NCBI GenBank assembly: GCA_900770395.1
Contig: CAAGKM010000043.1
Span: forward strand, 186,001 to 250,000
Direction of reading: 5' to 3'
DNA: 64,000 nucleotides
From: an uncultured Prevotella sp.
Lineage (GTDB): Bacteria; Bacteroidota; Bacteroidia; Bacteroidales; Bacteroidaceae
Of this stretch, positions 36,277 through 46,718 are shown one piece after another. The notes beneath the pieces are model-generated. The model searched no databases, was not told the origin of the DNA, and saw only the letters and a list, made by a program, of their open reading frames with translations. How positions within the stretch are numbered: position 1 is the first letter of the stretch; each line of letters begins with the position of its first letter. The translations under genes were made by a program, and so were the position numbers.

Positions 36277-37299
36277 ATGGCTGTAAAACATAGAACGTCT
36301 CTAAAGGACCTTGCCAAGAAGCTTGGAGTGAGCATAGCCACAGTGAGCCGTGCCCTGCGCAACAGTCCTGAGATAGGCAAGGAGATGCAGGAGCGCGTTA
36401 AGGCTCTCGCCATTGAGATGAACTATCGCCCAAATCCCTATGCCCGCGGCTTGCGGCAGGATGGCCCGAAGGTGATAGGCGTGGTGGTGCCAAATATTCT
36501 CACCCATTATTATGCCGCCATGCTTGATGGCATAGAGCAGGAGGCGTCGAAGAACGGCTACAGCGTAATCAGCGCCAACAGCCATGAGGACTATGACACC
36601 GAGAAGCGCATAATCAACAACTTCATGGACCTTCATCTGAGCGGTATCATAGCATGCCTTGCCCAAAACACAGTTGACTATCAGCATTTCCATGAGCTGC
36701 GCAGCATGGGCATACCGTTGGTGTTCCTCGGGCGCACTTGTCTGCACGACGAGTTTTCGAGCGTGAAGGCAAATGGTGATGAGGCAGCCAGAATAGCCAC
36801 CCAGCACCTCATAGACACGGGAAGCAGGAAAATAGCGTTCTTGGGAGGTCCCAACAATCTTGACATGGTGCAGCGGCGCAAACACGGATATCTTGAGGCT
36901 TTGCGCGACAACAAGATACCGATTGACAGGTTCTTAGTTGCATGTGATGTGATAGACTATGACGTGGCACGCAATGCTTCCATCAAGCTGTTGCAGCGTG
37001 AGGAACGTCCTGATGCGATACTTGCTTTCAACGACATCCTGACCTTTGCGGCATACACCGCCATAAAGCAGATGGGACTCCGGATACCAGAGGACGTGGC
37101 GCTCATAGGCTTTACTGACGACCCGCACACTCAGTACGTCACTCCTCAGCTGTCGGTAATCGTCGACCAAAGTGAGAAAATGGGATGTATGGCGTGCAAC
37201 ATTCTGCTGAGGCATATTGACGGAGAGAAAGACATACAGAGAGTAATTGTGCCGCAGAAGCTCGTGATACGCGAGACATCTGCCAAAAATAAGGAGTGA
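36277..37299 (+). CDS. LacI-family transcriptional regulator
   Basis: 340 residues. The N-terminal LacI helix-turn-helix is SLKDLAKKLGVSIATVSRALR (about 8-30) with the hinge-helix region at about 48-58. The remainder is a periplasmic-binding-protein-like sensor domain (GVVVPNILTHYYAAMLDGIE, FLGGPNNLDMVQRRK, ILAFNDILTFAAY, EDVALIGFTDDP). It probably binds a sugar or sugar phosphate and controls the glycoside hydrolase genes that follow. Only six bases separate it from the membrane sensor gene, so the two regulators are co-transcribed. Confidence 0.95.
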   Translation: MAVKHRTSLKDLAKKLGVSIATVSRALRNSPEIGKEMQERVKALAIEMNYRPNPYARGLRQDGPKVIGVVVPNILTHYYAAMLDGIEQEASKNGYSVISANSHEDYDTEKRIINNFMDLHLSGIIACLAQNTVDYQHFHELRSMGIPLVFLGRTCLHDEFSSVKANGDEAARIATQHLIDTGSRKIAFLGGPNNLDMVQRRKHGYLEALRDNKIPIDRFLVACDVIDYDVARNASIKLLQREERPDAILAFNDILTFAAYTAIKQMGLRIPEDVALIGFTDDPHTQYVTPQLSVIVDQSEKMGCMACNILLRHIDGEKDIQRVIVPQKLVIRETSAKNKE

Positions 37300-37305
37300 G
37301 CTACT

Positions 37306-40300
37306 ATGAATATAAAGCTAATAACTGACAAGGTAAGGAGTTTGTCGGCAGTTGTCATGGCTGCCGTATCGGTGGCGGTGTATGGCAGTGGCATAGCCGA
37401 CATGAAGTTCTCGCGCATGAACTCACGCGACGGCTTGTCGTGCGGAGCTGTGAACTGCGTGTATAAGGACTCAACAGGATACATGTGGATAGGCACTGGC
37501 TTCGGTCTTAACCGCTATGACGGAACACGTGTGAAATGCTTTTACCACGACCCTAATGACAGCACCTCGCTGGCGTTCAATGCTGTGGACAGAATACAGT
37601 GTGACTACCGTGGGTGGCTGTGGCTTAATCTGTACACTTCTTATTGCACGCTCAATCCTGTGACGGGAAAGTTTGACCAGCATCCCGAGCAGTTTTTCTC
37701 AAAGGATTTAAAAGTCGACGCATGGATTTACAAGATATTCATCGCCAGCGATAAGAGCTTCTGGTTCTGCGCCATGGACAAGGGTATATACAGGTATGAC
37801 CCGTTGAGGGGACGGCTCAAAAAGTTTGGCATAGGAGTGGGACCGAATGAGGTGCCGAAAGGTCAGGTGTCACATATCACGCAGTATCATAACAGCATTG
37901 TGATGACCTACAAGAATGGTGTGATGGTGGCATTCGACAGCCAGGGTCGCCGTGTGCAGTGGAAGAGCAATACGGTGCAGCGTATATTGGGCACTGCCGA
38001 CAGCGATTTCAGGGTTGACATCGACAGGGCGGGCATTTACTGGATACGCACCAATGATGGTATGATTATTCATGTGACTAAGTCTGGAAAGAACTATCTG
38101 AAGCTCAATGAATTCTTCAAGGGTGAGGGCTTCGACTGCAATTATGATTATCAGGTGAGGGACGTGGAGATGGATGCCGCCGGCAACCACTGGCTCGCCA
38201 CCGACCATGGCGGACTGATTATCTTTAACATGAACAGCAAGAAATGTCGCCAGTTTATGTCGGTGAAGAACGATGCTACTACAATCTCTGATAACACTCT
38301 GCAGTATATCTATCGTGATGACATCAACCGCATGTGGATCTCAACATACGGCAACGGACTGAACCAGTGGTCGGAATACAACGAGGGATTCAGCAACATA
38401 CCCTTGGGCGACATCTGCACCTGTGTGGAGGAGAATTCCAGAGTGCTGTGGGCTGGAAGCAACGATGAGGGACTGATAAGATATGACATCGCCAGCGGCG
38501 AGAAGAAAATATTCAACAAGGACAATTCACCATTGCTTACAAACACTGTGGTGTCATCGTGCAGGACAAGTGATGGAACGCTGTGGTTTGGCTCTTTTGG
38601 AGGCGGCCTGATACGTTATAAAGATGGTAATTTTAAGGTTTACACCACGGAAAACAGCGGTCTTGCCGTTGAGCACGTGTGGAGCCTTGTAGAGGACAAG
38701 CAGGGCTATCTGTGGATAGGAACATTAGGCATGGGCGTGCAGCGCATGAACCCCAAGAACGATAAATTCATCACAATAGGCAGGAACTCGAAACTGGGTG
38801 GCATGTATGTGTCGTCAATATCGCTCGATATCAACGGCAACATATTGGTAAGCACGTCAAATGGCTATTCGTTGATTGACAGCAAGACTTTCGAGGTGAT
38901 TAATGTGGAGCGCCCCGCCGACGGTGAGTCGGTCTTTTCAGCACAGGATACCAACCAGGCATTGTGCGACAGCCGGGGACTGATATGGATATGCACCACG
39001 GCAGGCTTGAACGTGTACGACCCGCTGACGGGTAAAAACTATATCCTGAATAACACCAATGGCCTGTTTGGCACGGTGGCATATGGTGTGGCAGAGGATG
39101 CCGAGGGCGACATGTGGGTGATTACCGAGTTCTCCATAAGCAAGGTGACCGTGAAAATCGACTCTGAGCAGTGCCGCTTCTTCGTCATGAACTATGACGA
39201 GCGTGACGGTTTGCAGCAGGGACCATACAACCAGCGCAGTATCTGTTTCTCATCTACGGGAAAGATTTATGTGGGCGGACGCGACGGAATAGATGTCATC
39301 ACACCGTCGAAAAACATGTTCAGAACCGTGGACCCGCGTGTGATTTTCTCCGACCTGCAACTTTATGGCGAGGATGTGGTGATAGGTAAGAAGTATGATG
39401 GTCAGGTGGTGCTGAAACAGGAACTCAACACTTGCCGCGAGGTGTTCCTGAAGGAGGGAAGCGCAAGCATTTCCATCTATCTTGGGTCGAGCGACTGTGC
39501 CATCCGCTCACGCACACGTTTCACTTATTGGGTGGAGGGCTTGAACTATGCATGGATTTCCACCGACGAGTCGTTGCCCGTGATAAATCTTATGGGACTG
39601 ACTGGCGGCACCTACCGTGTGCATGTGAGGGCTCTTGACGACCGTGGCAACGAGTGTAAGGACGAGGGCATTCTCATAGTTCATGTCAATGTCCCCATCT
39701 GGCGCTCATGGTGGGCTATATGCCTTTATGTAGTATCGGTGCTGGCGTTGTTTGTGCTCGGTTATCGCAATCAGGATGAGCTTGTCAGAATATGGAAAAA
39801 TGTACTGGGTGTGGATAAACGCAAGCAGAGAGCCGAGCAGGCTGCTATGGAGAAGAAGCGCCAGCTTACGCCAGACCAACGTCTGGAGCGCAATGTGAGA
39901 CAGTATATAGAGCAGAATATCGACGATCCCGACATATCGGTGGTAACAATGGCGCATGCACTGAATATTCCGCACATGAATATGTATACAGAAATTACCA
40001 GGATATTAAAGACCACACCGTCGGAGCTTATTCGCACCATCCGCATTGAGACAGCCTGCAAGATGCTTGAGAATACCGACAAGAGTATAGTCGACATCGC
40101 CTTTGCCACTGGATTTCGCCATGTGCATGCTTTCACGGAGAGTTTCACCGAGCTGAAGAGGGTGTCTCCGAAGATGTATAGGGAGATAAAATGTGGTGAG
40201 AATGGAGCCAATGCCGCAGACGGTGGCGCAAAAAACGTCGGACAGGCTGATGCGTATGATGCCGCGCAGCAGGCAGATAAAGGCTTGAGTGATTATTATA

Positions 40301-40314
40301 GTGGCGATATGTGA
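37306..40314 (+). CDS. Membrane beta-propeller sensor fused directly to an AraC-type DNA-binding domain
   Basis: 1002 residues. After an N-terminal signal/anchor (about 10-28) come two-component-regulator propeller repeats (for example DSTGYMWIGTGFGLNRYDG, VEDKQGYLWIGTLGMGVQRM), a Y_Y_Y-type domain (about 690-800), one membrane helix (about 806-824) and an AraC-type helix-turn-helix (about 863-962: LNIPHMNMYTEITR, SIVDIAFATGFRHVHAFTESF). Hybrid two-component sensors of this group normally also have a histidine kinase and receiver (about 400 residues); these are missing, with only about 40 residues between helix and HTH. It would therefore be a one-component membrane regulator. A 40-residue Ala-rich tail follows the HTH. 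Confidence 0.9.
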   Translation: MNIKLITDKVRSLSAVVMAAVSVAVYGSGIADMKFSRMNSRDGLSCGAVNCVYKDSTGYMWIGTGFGLNRYDGTRVKCFYHDPNDSTSLAFNAVDRIQCDYRGWLWLNLYTSYCTLNPVTGKFDQHPEQFFSKDLKVDAWIYKIFIASDKSFWFCAMDKGIYRYDPLRGRLKKFGIGVGPNEVPKGQVSHITQYHNSIVMTYKNGVMVAFDSQGRRVQWKSNTVQRILGTADSDFRVDIDRAGIYWIRTNDGMIIHVTKSGKNYLKLNEFFKGEGFDCNYDYQVRDVEMDAAGNHWLATDHGGLIIFNMNSKKCRQFMSVKNDATTISDNTLQYIYRDDINRMWISTYGNGLNQWSEYNEGFSNIPLGDICTCVEENSRVLWAGSNDEGLIRYDIASGEKKIFNKDNSPLLTNTVVSSCRTSDGTLWFGSFGGGLIRYKDGNFKVYTTENSGLAVEHVWSLVEDKQGYLWIGTLGMGVQRMNPKNDKFITIGRNSKLGGMYVSSISLDINGNILVSTSNGYSLIDSKTFEVINVERPADGESVFSAQDTNQALCDSRGLIWICTTAGLNVYDPLTGKNYILNNTNGLFGTVAYGVAEDAEGDMWVITEFSISKVTVKIDSEQCRFFVMNYDERDGLQQGPYNQRSICFSSTGKIYVGGRDGIDVITPSKNMFRTVDPRVIFSDLQLYGEDVVIGKKYDGQVVLKQELNTCREVFLKEGSASISIYLGSSDCAIRSRTRFTYWVEGLNYAWISTDESLPVINLMGLTGGTYRVHVRALDDRGNECKDEGILIVHVNVPIWRSWWAICLYVVSVLALFVLGYRNQDELVRIWKNVLGVDKRKQRAEQAAMEKKRQLTPDQRLERNVRQYIEQNIDDPDISVVTMAHALNIPHMNMYTEITRILKTTPSELIRTIRIETACKMLENTDKSIVDIAFATGFRHVHAFTESFTELKRVSPKMYREIKCGENGANAADGGAKNVGQADAYDAAQQADKGLSDYYSGDM

Positions 40315-40399
40315 TGGATGCCAAGACATAAAATTTGATATACGGAAAAAGCAAATGACAAGAACAACAGAATCAAAATTTATATATCAACTAAACATT

Positions 40400-43357
40400 A
40401 TGAGAGTAAAAAGATTTTTTGTCTCCGCCCTCCTTATGGGCGGAACGCTGTGCCTGCCGGCGGCAAACTGGCAGAAGGCGGGCAACGGCGTGTTGATAAC
40501 CACCGACAATGGTGCCGGTGAGGCAAAGGTGATTCGCCTGCAGGTGATGGGCGACAACATCATCAAGGTTGAGGCAACACCCGAGAGCCAGATACCAAAG
40601 AAGCGCAAGAGTCTTGTGGTGGTCGACCAGAAGGTGACGGCAAAGTATGATGTAGTGGAGCAGGGCGACGACGTGGTGGTGAAGGCGAGCGGCGTGCAGG
40701 CACGTGTGAACACGAAGACTGGCCGCATCTGTTTCTACGACGGCAGCGGCAAGCAGCTGTTGCAGGAGACTGCCACAAAAGGCAAGACCTTCAAGAAGTT
40801 TGTGTCGGGACAGACTGAGCTGCCGGCAAACTACCATCCCACATCGCCCGACGAGATAAACTGGGGCAAGAAGGACAACCTCAACAAAATATCTCTTGAG
40901 GATCGCAGCGGATACACCTGGCACCTGCAGTTCGACGGTGTTGACGGCGAGGCTATCTACGGACTCGGACAGCACCAGTCGGAGGAGATGAACTACAAGG
41001 GCAAGAACGAGGAACTGTTTCAGTACAACACCAAGGTGGCTGTGCCTTTCGTGATGTCCACTGCGGGCTACGGACTGCTGTGGGACTCATACTCCTACGG
41101 ACGCTGGGGCAATCCCAACAACTATCAGCAGCTTGGCGCAGCCTTCACATTATATAATAAGGAGGGCAAGCGCGGTACTCTTACCGGAACCTACACCGAT
41201 GCAAAGGGCAAGCAGATTGTGCGTCAGGAGGACTCGCTCTACTACGAGAACCTCGTGGAGATAGAAAAACTGCCGAAGGGCTTCAACATGGCTGGCTCTC
41301 GCGTGGTGTATGAGGGCTTTATCGAGGCTCCCACATCGGCTGAGTACGATTTCATTCTCTACTATTCGGGATATATGAAGGTGTTCATCGACGGTCATAA
41401 TGTGGTGCCCGAGCGCTGGCGTACGGCATGGAACCCTAACGCCTACAAGTTCAGCACCGCCCTGCTCAAGGGACGCAAGACCCGTCTGCGCATAGAGTGG
41501 CAGCCCAACGGCGGAGTGGCTTACTGCGGACTGCGTGCTGCCGTGCCGCAGACTGAGGCTGAGAAAAACCGCGTGTCTATCTGGAGCGAGATGACAAAGG
41601 ACATGACCTTTTACTTCATCGCCGGCGAGAACATGGACAAGATTATCAAGGGCTACCGCCAGCTCACAGGTAAATCGCCAGTGGTGCCAAAGTGGTCGCT
41701 CGGTTTCTGGCAGAGCCGCGAGCGCTATCAGACACAGCAGCAGGTGGAGGAGACAATGCAGACATTCCGCGACAAGAAGATTCCTTGTGACGTGATTGTG
41801 CAGGACTGGTTCTACTGGAAAGAGCCGGAGTGGGGCAGCTTCTCGTTCGACCCCGAGCGTTTCCCCAATCCTCAGGGAATGTACGACAAGGTTCACTCGC
41901 TCAACGGCCGCCTCATGATTTCGTGCTGGCCAAAGTATTATTGGGGAATACCCAACTGCAACGAGCTTGACGCCAACGGCTGGATATACAAGCAGCCTGT
42001 AAACGACTCCATCCGCGACTGGGTGGGACCGGGCTACGTCAGCACCTTCTACGATGCTTATTCCGCTGGAGCACGCAAGATGTTCTGGAAGCACATGGAC
42101 GAGAACCTCTACAGCAAGTACGGCAAGGGAATGGACGCATGGTGGATGGATGCCTCGGAGCCGAACATTAAGGACTGCACTCCGCTGGAGTACCGCAAGT
42201 TGCTCTGCGGACCTACCGCGCTCGGCACCTCTGACGAGTATTTCAACTCTTACTCAATACCTAACGCCGATGCCATCTACAACGGTCAGCGCAGCATCTC
42301 CAACAACCGTGTGTTCCTGCTCACCCGTTCGGGATTTGCAGGCGAGCAGCGCTACAGCACCGCCACATGGAGCGGCGACATAGGCACACGCTGGGAGGAC
42401 ATGCGCGCGCAGATGACCGCTGGACTAAACTTCTCGATGGCTGGAATCCCGTTCTGGGGAATGGACCAGGGCGGCTTCTGCGTTGAAGACCGCTATGTGG
42501 CTGCACAGAACCTTTACGACAAGAAAGGAATAACCAACGACGACATGCGTGAGTGGCGCGAGCTGCAGGCACGCTGGAACCAGTTCGGCTGCTTCGTGCC
42601 TCTCTACCGCGCCCACGGACAGTTCCCGCTGCGCGAGGTGTGGAACATTGCTCCAGAGAACGATCCTGCCTATAAGACTATCGTGGCTTACGACAAACTG
42701 CGCTACCGCATGATGCCTTACATCTATTCTATGGCTGGATGGGTGAACCGCCACGACTACACCATCATGCGCGGTTTGGCAATGGACTTCGGCAGCGATG
42801 CCAATGTCCACAACATCGGCAACCAGTGGATGTTCGGTCCTGCCTTCATGGCTTGCCCCGTTGGCGAATACAAGGCTCGTGAGCGCGAGGTTTATTTCCC
42901 TGCTGCATGCGGCTGGTACGACCTCTACACAGGCAAGCACATTGCAGGCGGTCAGACTCTCGTGGTTGACGCTCCGTTCGAGAAGATTCCGGTGTTTGTG
43001 CGCGAGGGAGCCATCATCCCGTTCGGTCCCGAGATGCAGTGGAGCGACGAGAAGCCTGCCGAGCTTATCAACCTCTATATCTACGCCGGAGCCAACGGCA
43101 AGTTTGAGCTCTACGAGGACGAGGGTACAAACTACAACTACGAGAAGGGCAAGTGGGCAACCATCGACATCACCTACGATGATGCCGCCCGCACCGTGAC
43201 CTTCGGCAAGCGCATAGGCTCATTCCCCGGCATGCTTAAGGAGCGCCGCTTCAACGTGGTGCTTGTGAGCAAGGACAGTGCAAAGGCTCTCGACCTTGAA
43301 AGTCCGCAGGGCAAGATGGTAAATTATAACGGTAAGGCTGTTACTGTGAAACTGTAA
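40400..43357 (+). CDS. GH31 alpha-glycosidase with PA14-like insert
   Basis: 985 residues from the ATG at 40400 (MRVKRFFVSALL, a signal peptide); an upstream frame start at 40289 overlaps the sensor gene and lacks one. The N-terminal beta domain contains YGLGQHQSEEMNYKG. A PA14-like segment (about 300-390: YEGFIEAPTSAEYDF, YYSGYMKVFIDG) is inserted before the catalytic barrel. The likely nucleophile is Asp in WWMDASEP, and the acid/base is Asp in WSGDIGTRW. PA14-bearing GH31 enzymes include xyloglucan-active alpha-xylosidases, so that activity is likely though not proven. It follows the two regulators on the same strand. Confidence 0.92.
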   Translation: MRVKRFFVSALLMGGTLCLPAANWQKAGNGVLITTDNGAGEAKVIRLQVMGDNIIKVEATPESQIPKKRKSLVVVDQKVTAKYDVVEQGDDVVVKASGVQARVNTKTGRICFYDGSGKQLLQETATKGKTFKKFVSGQTELPANYHPTSPDEINWGKKDNLNKISLEDRSGYTWHLQFDGVDGEAIYGLGQHQSEEMNYKGKNEELFQYNTKVAVPFVMSTAGYGLLWDSYSYGRWGNPNNYQQLGAAFTLYNKEGKRGTLTGTYTDAKGKQIVRQEDSLYYENLVEIEKLPKGFNMAGSRVVYEGFIEAPTSAEYDFILYYSGYMKVFIDGHNVVPERWRTAWNPNAYKFSTALLKGRKTRLRIEWQPNGGVAYCGLRAAVPQTEAEKNRVSIWSEMTKDMTFYFIAGENMDKIIKGYRQLTGKSPVVPKWSLGFWQSRERYQTQQQVEETMQTFRDKKIPCDVIVQDWFYWKEPEWGSFSFDPERFPNPQGMYDKVHSLNGRLMISCWPKYYWGIPNCNELDANGWIYKQPVNDSIRDWVGPGYVSTFYDAYSAGARKMFWKHMDENLYSKYGKGMDAWWMDASEPNIKDCTPLEYRKLLCGPTALGTSDEYFNSYSIPNADAIYNGQRSISNNRVFLLTRSGFAGEQRYSTATWSGDIGTRWEDMRAQMTAGLNFSMAGIPFWGMDQGGFCVEDRYVAAQNLYDKKGITNDDMREWRELQARWNQFGCFVPLYRAHGQFPLREVWNIAPENDPAYKTIVAYDKLRYRMMPYIYSMAGWVNRHDYTIMRGLAMDFGSDANVHNIGNQWMFGPAFMACPVGEYKAREREVYFPAACGWYDLYTGKHIAGGQTLVVDAPFEKIPVFVREGAIIPFGPEMQWSDEKPAELINLYIYAGANGKFELYEDEGTNYNYEKGKWATIDITYDDAARTVTFGKRIGSFPGMLKERRFNVVLVSKDSAKALDLESPQGKMVNYNGKAVTVKL

Positions 43358-43380
43358 GAAACGAAGTATAATTAATGAAT

Positions 43381-43494
43381 AAAGGAGTCAAAAGGAGTTA
43401 GGGGGGAGTTAAAAGGAGATAGAGGACAATAGTTTTTGCGCATAAACATTTGTCCTCTATCTCCTCCTAACTCCTTTTGACTCCCCTTAACTCC
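43381..43494. repeat. Long palindromic intergenic element, copy 3
   Basis: GGAGTCAAAAGGAGTTAGG...GGAGATAGAGGACA on the left pairs with TGTCCTCTATCTCC...CTAACTCCTTTTGACTCC on the right, leaving a loop of about 20 bases. Core stem shared with copy 2. It lies between GH31 and GH2. Confidence 0.85.
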
Positions 43495-43509
43495 TAAAAA
43501 TAATTTAAA

Positions 43510-46008
43510 ATGGAAAACAAGAGGAATATTCTTTTAGGCGTGATGCTGGCAGCCTGCGGGCTGTCAGCATCTGCTGATGATAGGCGACTGATTGACGAGG
43601 GCTGGCAGTTTACGCTGAGCGACTCCATAAGAATGGAGATGTTTGGATATTGCGACAAGTCATGGCGCACGCTCGACCTGCCCCACGACTGGGCAATTGA
43701 GGGCGACTTCATGGCTACGGCTCCCTCGGGTGCCAGCGGCGGAACGCTGCCCGGCGGAGTAGGCTGGTACCGCAAGCATTTCAATGTGACGGATGCCGAC
43801 CGTGGCAAGAAACTGTTCATCGATTTCGATGGCGTGTATATGAATGCTAAGGTGTGGTTCAACGGCCATGAGCTCGGACAACGTCCATATGGTTATAGCT
43901 CGTTCCGTTACGACCTCACTCCATATATTAATTTCGACGGCGACAATGTAATTGCGGTGCGTGTTGACAACAGCGACCAGCCCAACAGTCGCTGGTATAG
44001 CGGTTGCGGCATCTACCGTCACGTCTATCTCGTGAGCACTGATATGGTTCACGTTTCCCACTGGGGAACGTGGATTAACGCCGAGGTACAGAAGTCGGGT
44101 AAGGCTGTGTTTAAGCTCGATGTGGAGATTGACAACGAAACTGGTGAGCCACAGAAGGCTGTGGTAATGAACACACTTTTGGATGCCGATGGCAATGAGG
44201 TGGGGAGTTCTAAAAGTACAGTGAAGCTGCCGGCTGGCGCAAGCCGTCAGGTGGTGAGCCAGAGCATGACGCTGAAGAACCCTGAGCTATGGTCGGTGGA
44301 GCGCCCCTATATATATAAGGTACGCACTCAAGTGAAGGTTGACGACAATATCGTTGACGAATACTACACCAACACAGGTGTGCGCTCGTTCCGCTTCGAT
44401 GCCGAGAAGGGTTTCTTCCTCAACGGCAAGAACATGAAGATAAACGGTGTGTGTCAGCATCACGACATGGGGTGTCTCGGTGCTGCGGTGAACGAGGACG
44501 CACTCTACCGCCAGCTTAAGATGCTGCGCGACATGGGATCCAACGCCGTGCGCTGCTCTCACAATCCGCCGGCGCCCGAGCTGCTCAACATGTGCGACAC
44601 CATGGGACTGATTGTCATGGACGAGAGCTTCGACATGTGGCACCGCCGCAAGACCAAGAACGACTACGCGCGCTTCTTCGACAAGTGGGCGGAGCGCGAC
44701 CTCACCGACCTTGTGCGCCGCGACCGCAACCATCCTTCCATCCTGATGTGGAGCATTGGCAACGAGGTGCTTGAGCAGTGGTCGTCTGCCGACGCCGATA
44801 ATCTCACAGCCGAGCAGGCTAACCTCATACTCAACGCCGGTCACGATGCCTCTACGCTGGCAAAAGACGGCGAGGAGCTGAGTCCCAACTCAATCCTCAC
44901 GCGCAATCTCTGCAACATTATCCGCCGTCTCGACAACACTCGCCCGATTACCGCAGGCTGCAACGAGCCCGATCCTGGAAACCATCTGTTTAAGAGCGGC
45001 GCGCTCGACATCATCGGCTTCAACTATCACCACGAATGGGTGAAGGATGTGCCGAAGAATTTCCCCGGCAAGCCGTTCATTTTCAGCGAGAGCGTGAGCG
45101 CGCTCCAGACCCGCGACTATTACATGATGCCGAGCGACTCTGTGCGCAAGGCGCCGCAGGAGTGGTGGATGCCCTATACCGATCCGTCGTTCCAGTGCTC
45201 GGCATACGACAACATGCACGCCTCGTGGAGCAGCACGCATGAGCAGACCTGGGACGTGGTGAAGCACAACGACTTCGTGGGCGGTCAGTTTATCTGGACG
45301 GGCTGGGACTACATCGGCGAGCCTACTCCCTACGGATTCCCCGCTCGCAGCAGCTACTTCGGAATCATCGACCTTGCAGGAATGCCCAAGGATGTTTACT
45401 ACATGTATCAGGGCGAGTGGACCGACCGTCAGGTGTGCCACCTCTTCCCTCACTGGAACTGGCTTGACGGGCAGCAGATAGACCTCTGGTGTTATTACAA
45501 CAACGCCGACGAGGTGGAGCTGTTCATCAACGGCAAGTCGCAGGGTGTGCGCACCAAGGGTGCTCACGACTACCACGTGATGTGGCGCGTGACCTATGAG
45601 AAGGGCGAGGCAAAGGTTGTGGCACGCAAGAACGGCAAGGTGGTTGCCACCGACGTGCGCCGCACTGCCGGAGCTCCCCACCACATACGCCTCACCGCCG
45701 ACAAGACCAGCCTTGCAGCCAACGGCAAGAGTCTCTCGTTTGTGAATGTGGATATCGTCGATGCCGACGGCAATGTTTGCCCGTGGGCGGAGAACCAGGT
45801 GTTCTTCGAGCTCAGCGGTGCCGCACGTCTCGATGGTGTCGACAACGGCAATCCCGCTTCCATGGAGCGTTTCAAGGACAACAGGCGTAAGGCGTTCTTC
45901 GGCCGCTGCCTTGCCGTGGTGCGCTCGGCAAAGCAGGCTGGAAAGGCTGTGCTCAAGGCACGTGCCTACGGGTTGCCCGATGCCGAAATCGAGATAGAGG
46001 TGAAGTAA
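43510..46008 (+). CDS. GH2-family glycoside hydrolase (beta-galactosidase-like)
   Basis: 832 residues with an N-terminal signal peptide (about 1-22). Sugar-binding jelly-roll domain: DLPHDWAIEGDF, GGVGWYRKHF, FDGVYMNAKVWFNG. Immunoglobulin-like domain at about 190-300. TIM barrel with NAVRCSHNPP, acid/base Glu in SIGNEV and nucleophile Glu in FIFSESV. C-terminal beta domains follow (GTTG-type DUF4982 region with GAHDYHVMWRV). Length and layout fit secreted Bacteroidota GH2 enzymes that remove beta-galactose or related sugars. Together with the GH31 enzyme it suggests use of a branched plant glycan. It ends the glycan cluster. Confidence 0.93.
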   Translation: MENKRNILLGVMLAACGLSASADDRRLIDEGWQFTLSDSIRMEMFGYCDKSWRTLDLPHDWAIEGDFMATAPSGASGGTLPGGVGWYRKHFNVTDADRGKKLFIDFDGVYMNAKVWFNGHELGQRPYGYSSFRYDLTPYINFDGDNVIAVRVDNSDQPNSRWYSGCGIYRHVYLVSTDMVHVSHWGTWINAEVQKSGKAVFKLDVEIDNETGEPQKAVVMNTLLDADGNEVGSSKSTVKLPAGASRQVVSQSMTLKNPELWSVERPYIYKVRTQVKVDDNIVDEYYTNTGVRSFRFDAEKGFFLNGKNMKINGVCQHHDMGCLGAAVNEDALYRQLKMLRDMGSNAVRCSHNPPAPELLNMCDTMGLIVMDESFDMWHRRKTKNDYARFFDKWAERDLTDLVRRDRNHPSILMWSIGNEVLEQWSSADADNLTAEQANLILNAGHDASTLAKDGEELSPNSILTRNLCNIIRRLDNTRPITAGCNEPDPGNHLFKSGALDIIGFNYHHEWVKDVPKNFPGKPFIFSESVSALQTRDYYMMPSDSVRKAPQEWWMPYTDPSFQCSAYDNMHASWSSTHEQTWDVVKHNDFVGGQFIWTGWDYIGEPTPYGFPARSSYFGIIDLAGMPKDVYYMYQGEWTDRQVCHLFPHWNWLDGQQIDLWCYYNNADEVELFINGKSQGVRTKGAHDYHVMWRVTYEKGEAKVVARKNGKVVATDVRRTAGAPHHIRLTADKTSLAANGKSLSFVNVDIVDADGNVCPWAENQVFFELSGAARLDGVDNGNPASMERFKDNRRKAFFGRCLAVVRSAKQAGKAVLKARAYGLPDAEIEIEVK

Positions 46009-46065
46009 AACCGCGGCGGAAAAATCCGCTGTCGGGAGTCTCAAAAAAATTATGTACATGATTTG

Positions 46066-46112
46066 AAAAAATTATAAGCATAATTTTTTCAGATTATGCT
46101 TATAATTTTTTT
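46066..46112. terminator. Bidirectional terminator-like hairpin
   Basis: AAAAAATTATAAGCATAAT (46066-46084) pairs with ATTATGCTTATAATTTTTTT (46093-46112) across an eight-base loop, with T runs on the right and A runs on the left. It lies between the GH2 and sigma-factor genes. Confidence 0.85.
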
Positions 46113-46214
46113 ATTGCCGGAGGATTAGCTTTTTTTCACCAGGAAAAAAAAGCAATAAGGGTTATAAAATCTTTCTTTTTGCCGTCATAACAGTAGAACA
46201 AAGACAGAACGAAT

Positions 46215-46718
46215 ATGTTTAAGAAAGAAGAAATGGAACAGATCTTCCGCAGTCATTACGGGGCGATGTACCGTCTGGCCAGAGGTATCTTGCATGATGA
46301 CGAGGAAAGCAAGGATGTGGTGAGCGAAGTCTTTGCCCGGCTGTTGGACAGCGACCTTCAGCCTGCTGCCGGCAAGATTCAGCAATATCTCCTGACGGGT
46401 GTGCGCAACAGATGCTGCGACATTATCAGTCACCGCTGTGTGCAGGAAAGGATGCGGAGGCTTTATCCTATGGATATTTCAGCCTGTTCCGCACCTGTCG
46501 GAGAAAATGAGGAACGCCTGCAGGCTATTCTCCGATATGCCGGGACCAGCCTTGCGCCTCAATGTTACAGAGTGTTCCGCATGAGGTTTGAGGCAGGCAT
46601 GCAGTATAAGGAGATTGCCGGGGAGCTGGGCATCAGCATTCCTGCCGTTTACAAACATCTTTCTCAAGCGCTTCGCAAAATTAAATCACAATTTAAAAAT
46701 TACGGTTATGACTATTGA
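46215..46718 (+). CDS. ECF-type RNA polymerase sigma factor
   Basis: 167 residues. Region 2 (about 10-75: FRSHYGAMYRLARGILHDDEESKDVVSEVFARL) and region 4 (about 105-160: RVFRMRFEAGMQYKEIAGELGISIPAVYKHLSQALRKI) are clear; region 3 is absent as in ECF factors. It belongs to the Bacteroidota-expanded sigma-70 group that pairs with a membrane anti-sigma factor and an outer-membrane protein, both of which follow. The stop overlaps the anti-sigma start by 11 bases, so the two are translationally coupled. Confidence 0.95.
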   Translation: MFKKEEMEQIFRSHYGAMYRLARGILHDDEESKDVVSEVFARLLDSDLQPAAGKIQQYLLTGVRNRCCDIISHRCVQERMRRLYPMDISACSAPVGENEERLQAILRYAGTSLAPQCYRVFRMRFEAGMQYKEIAGELGISIPAVYKHLSQALRKIKSQFKNYGYDY

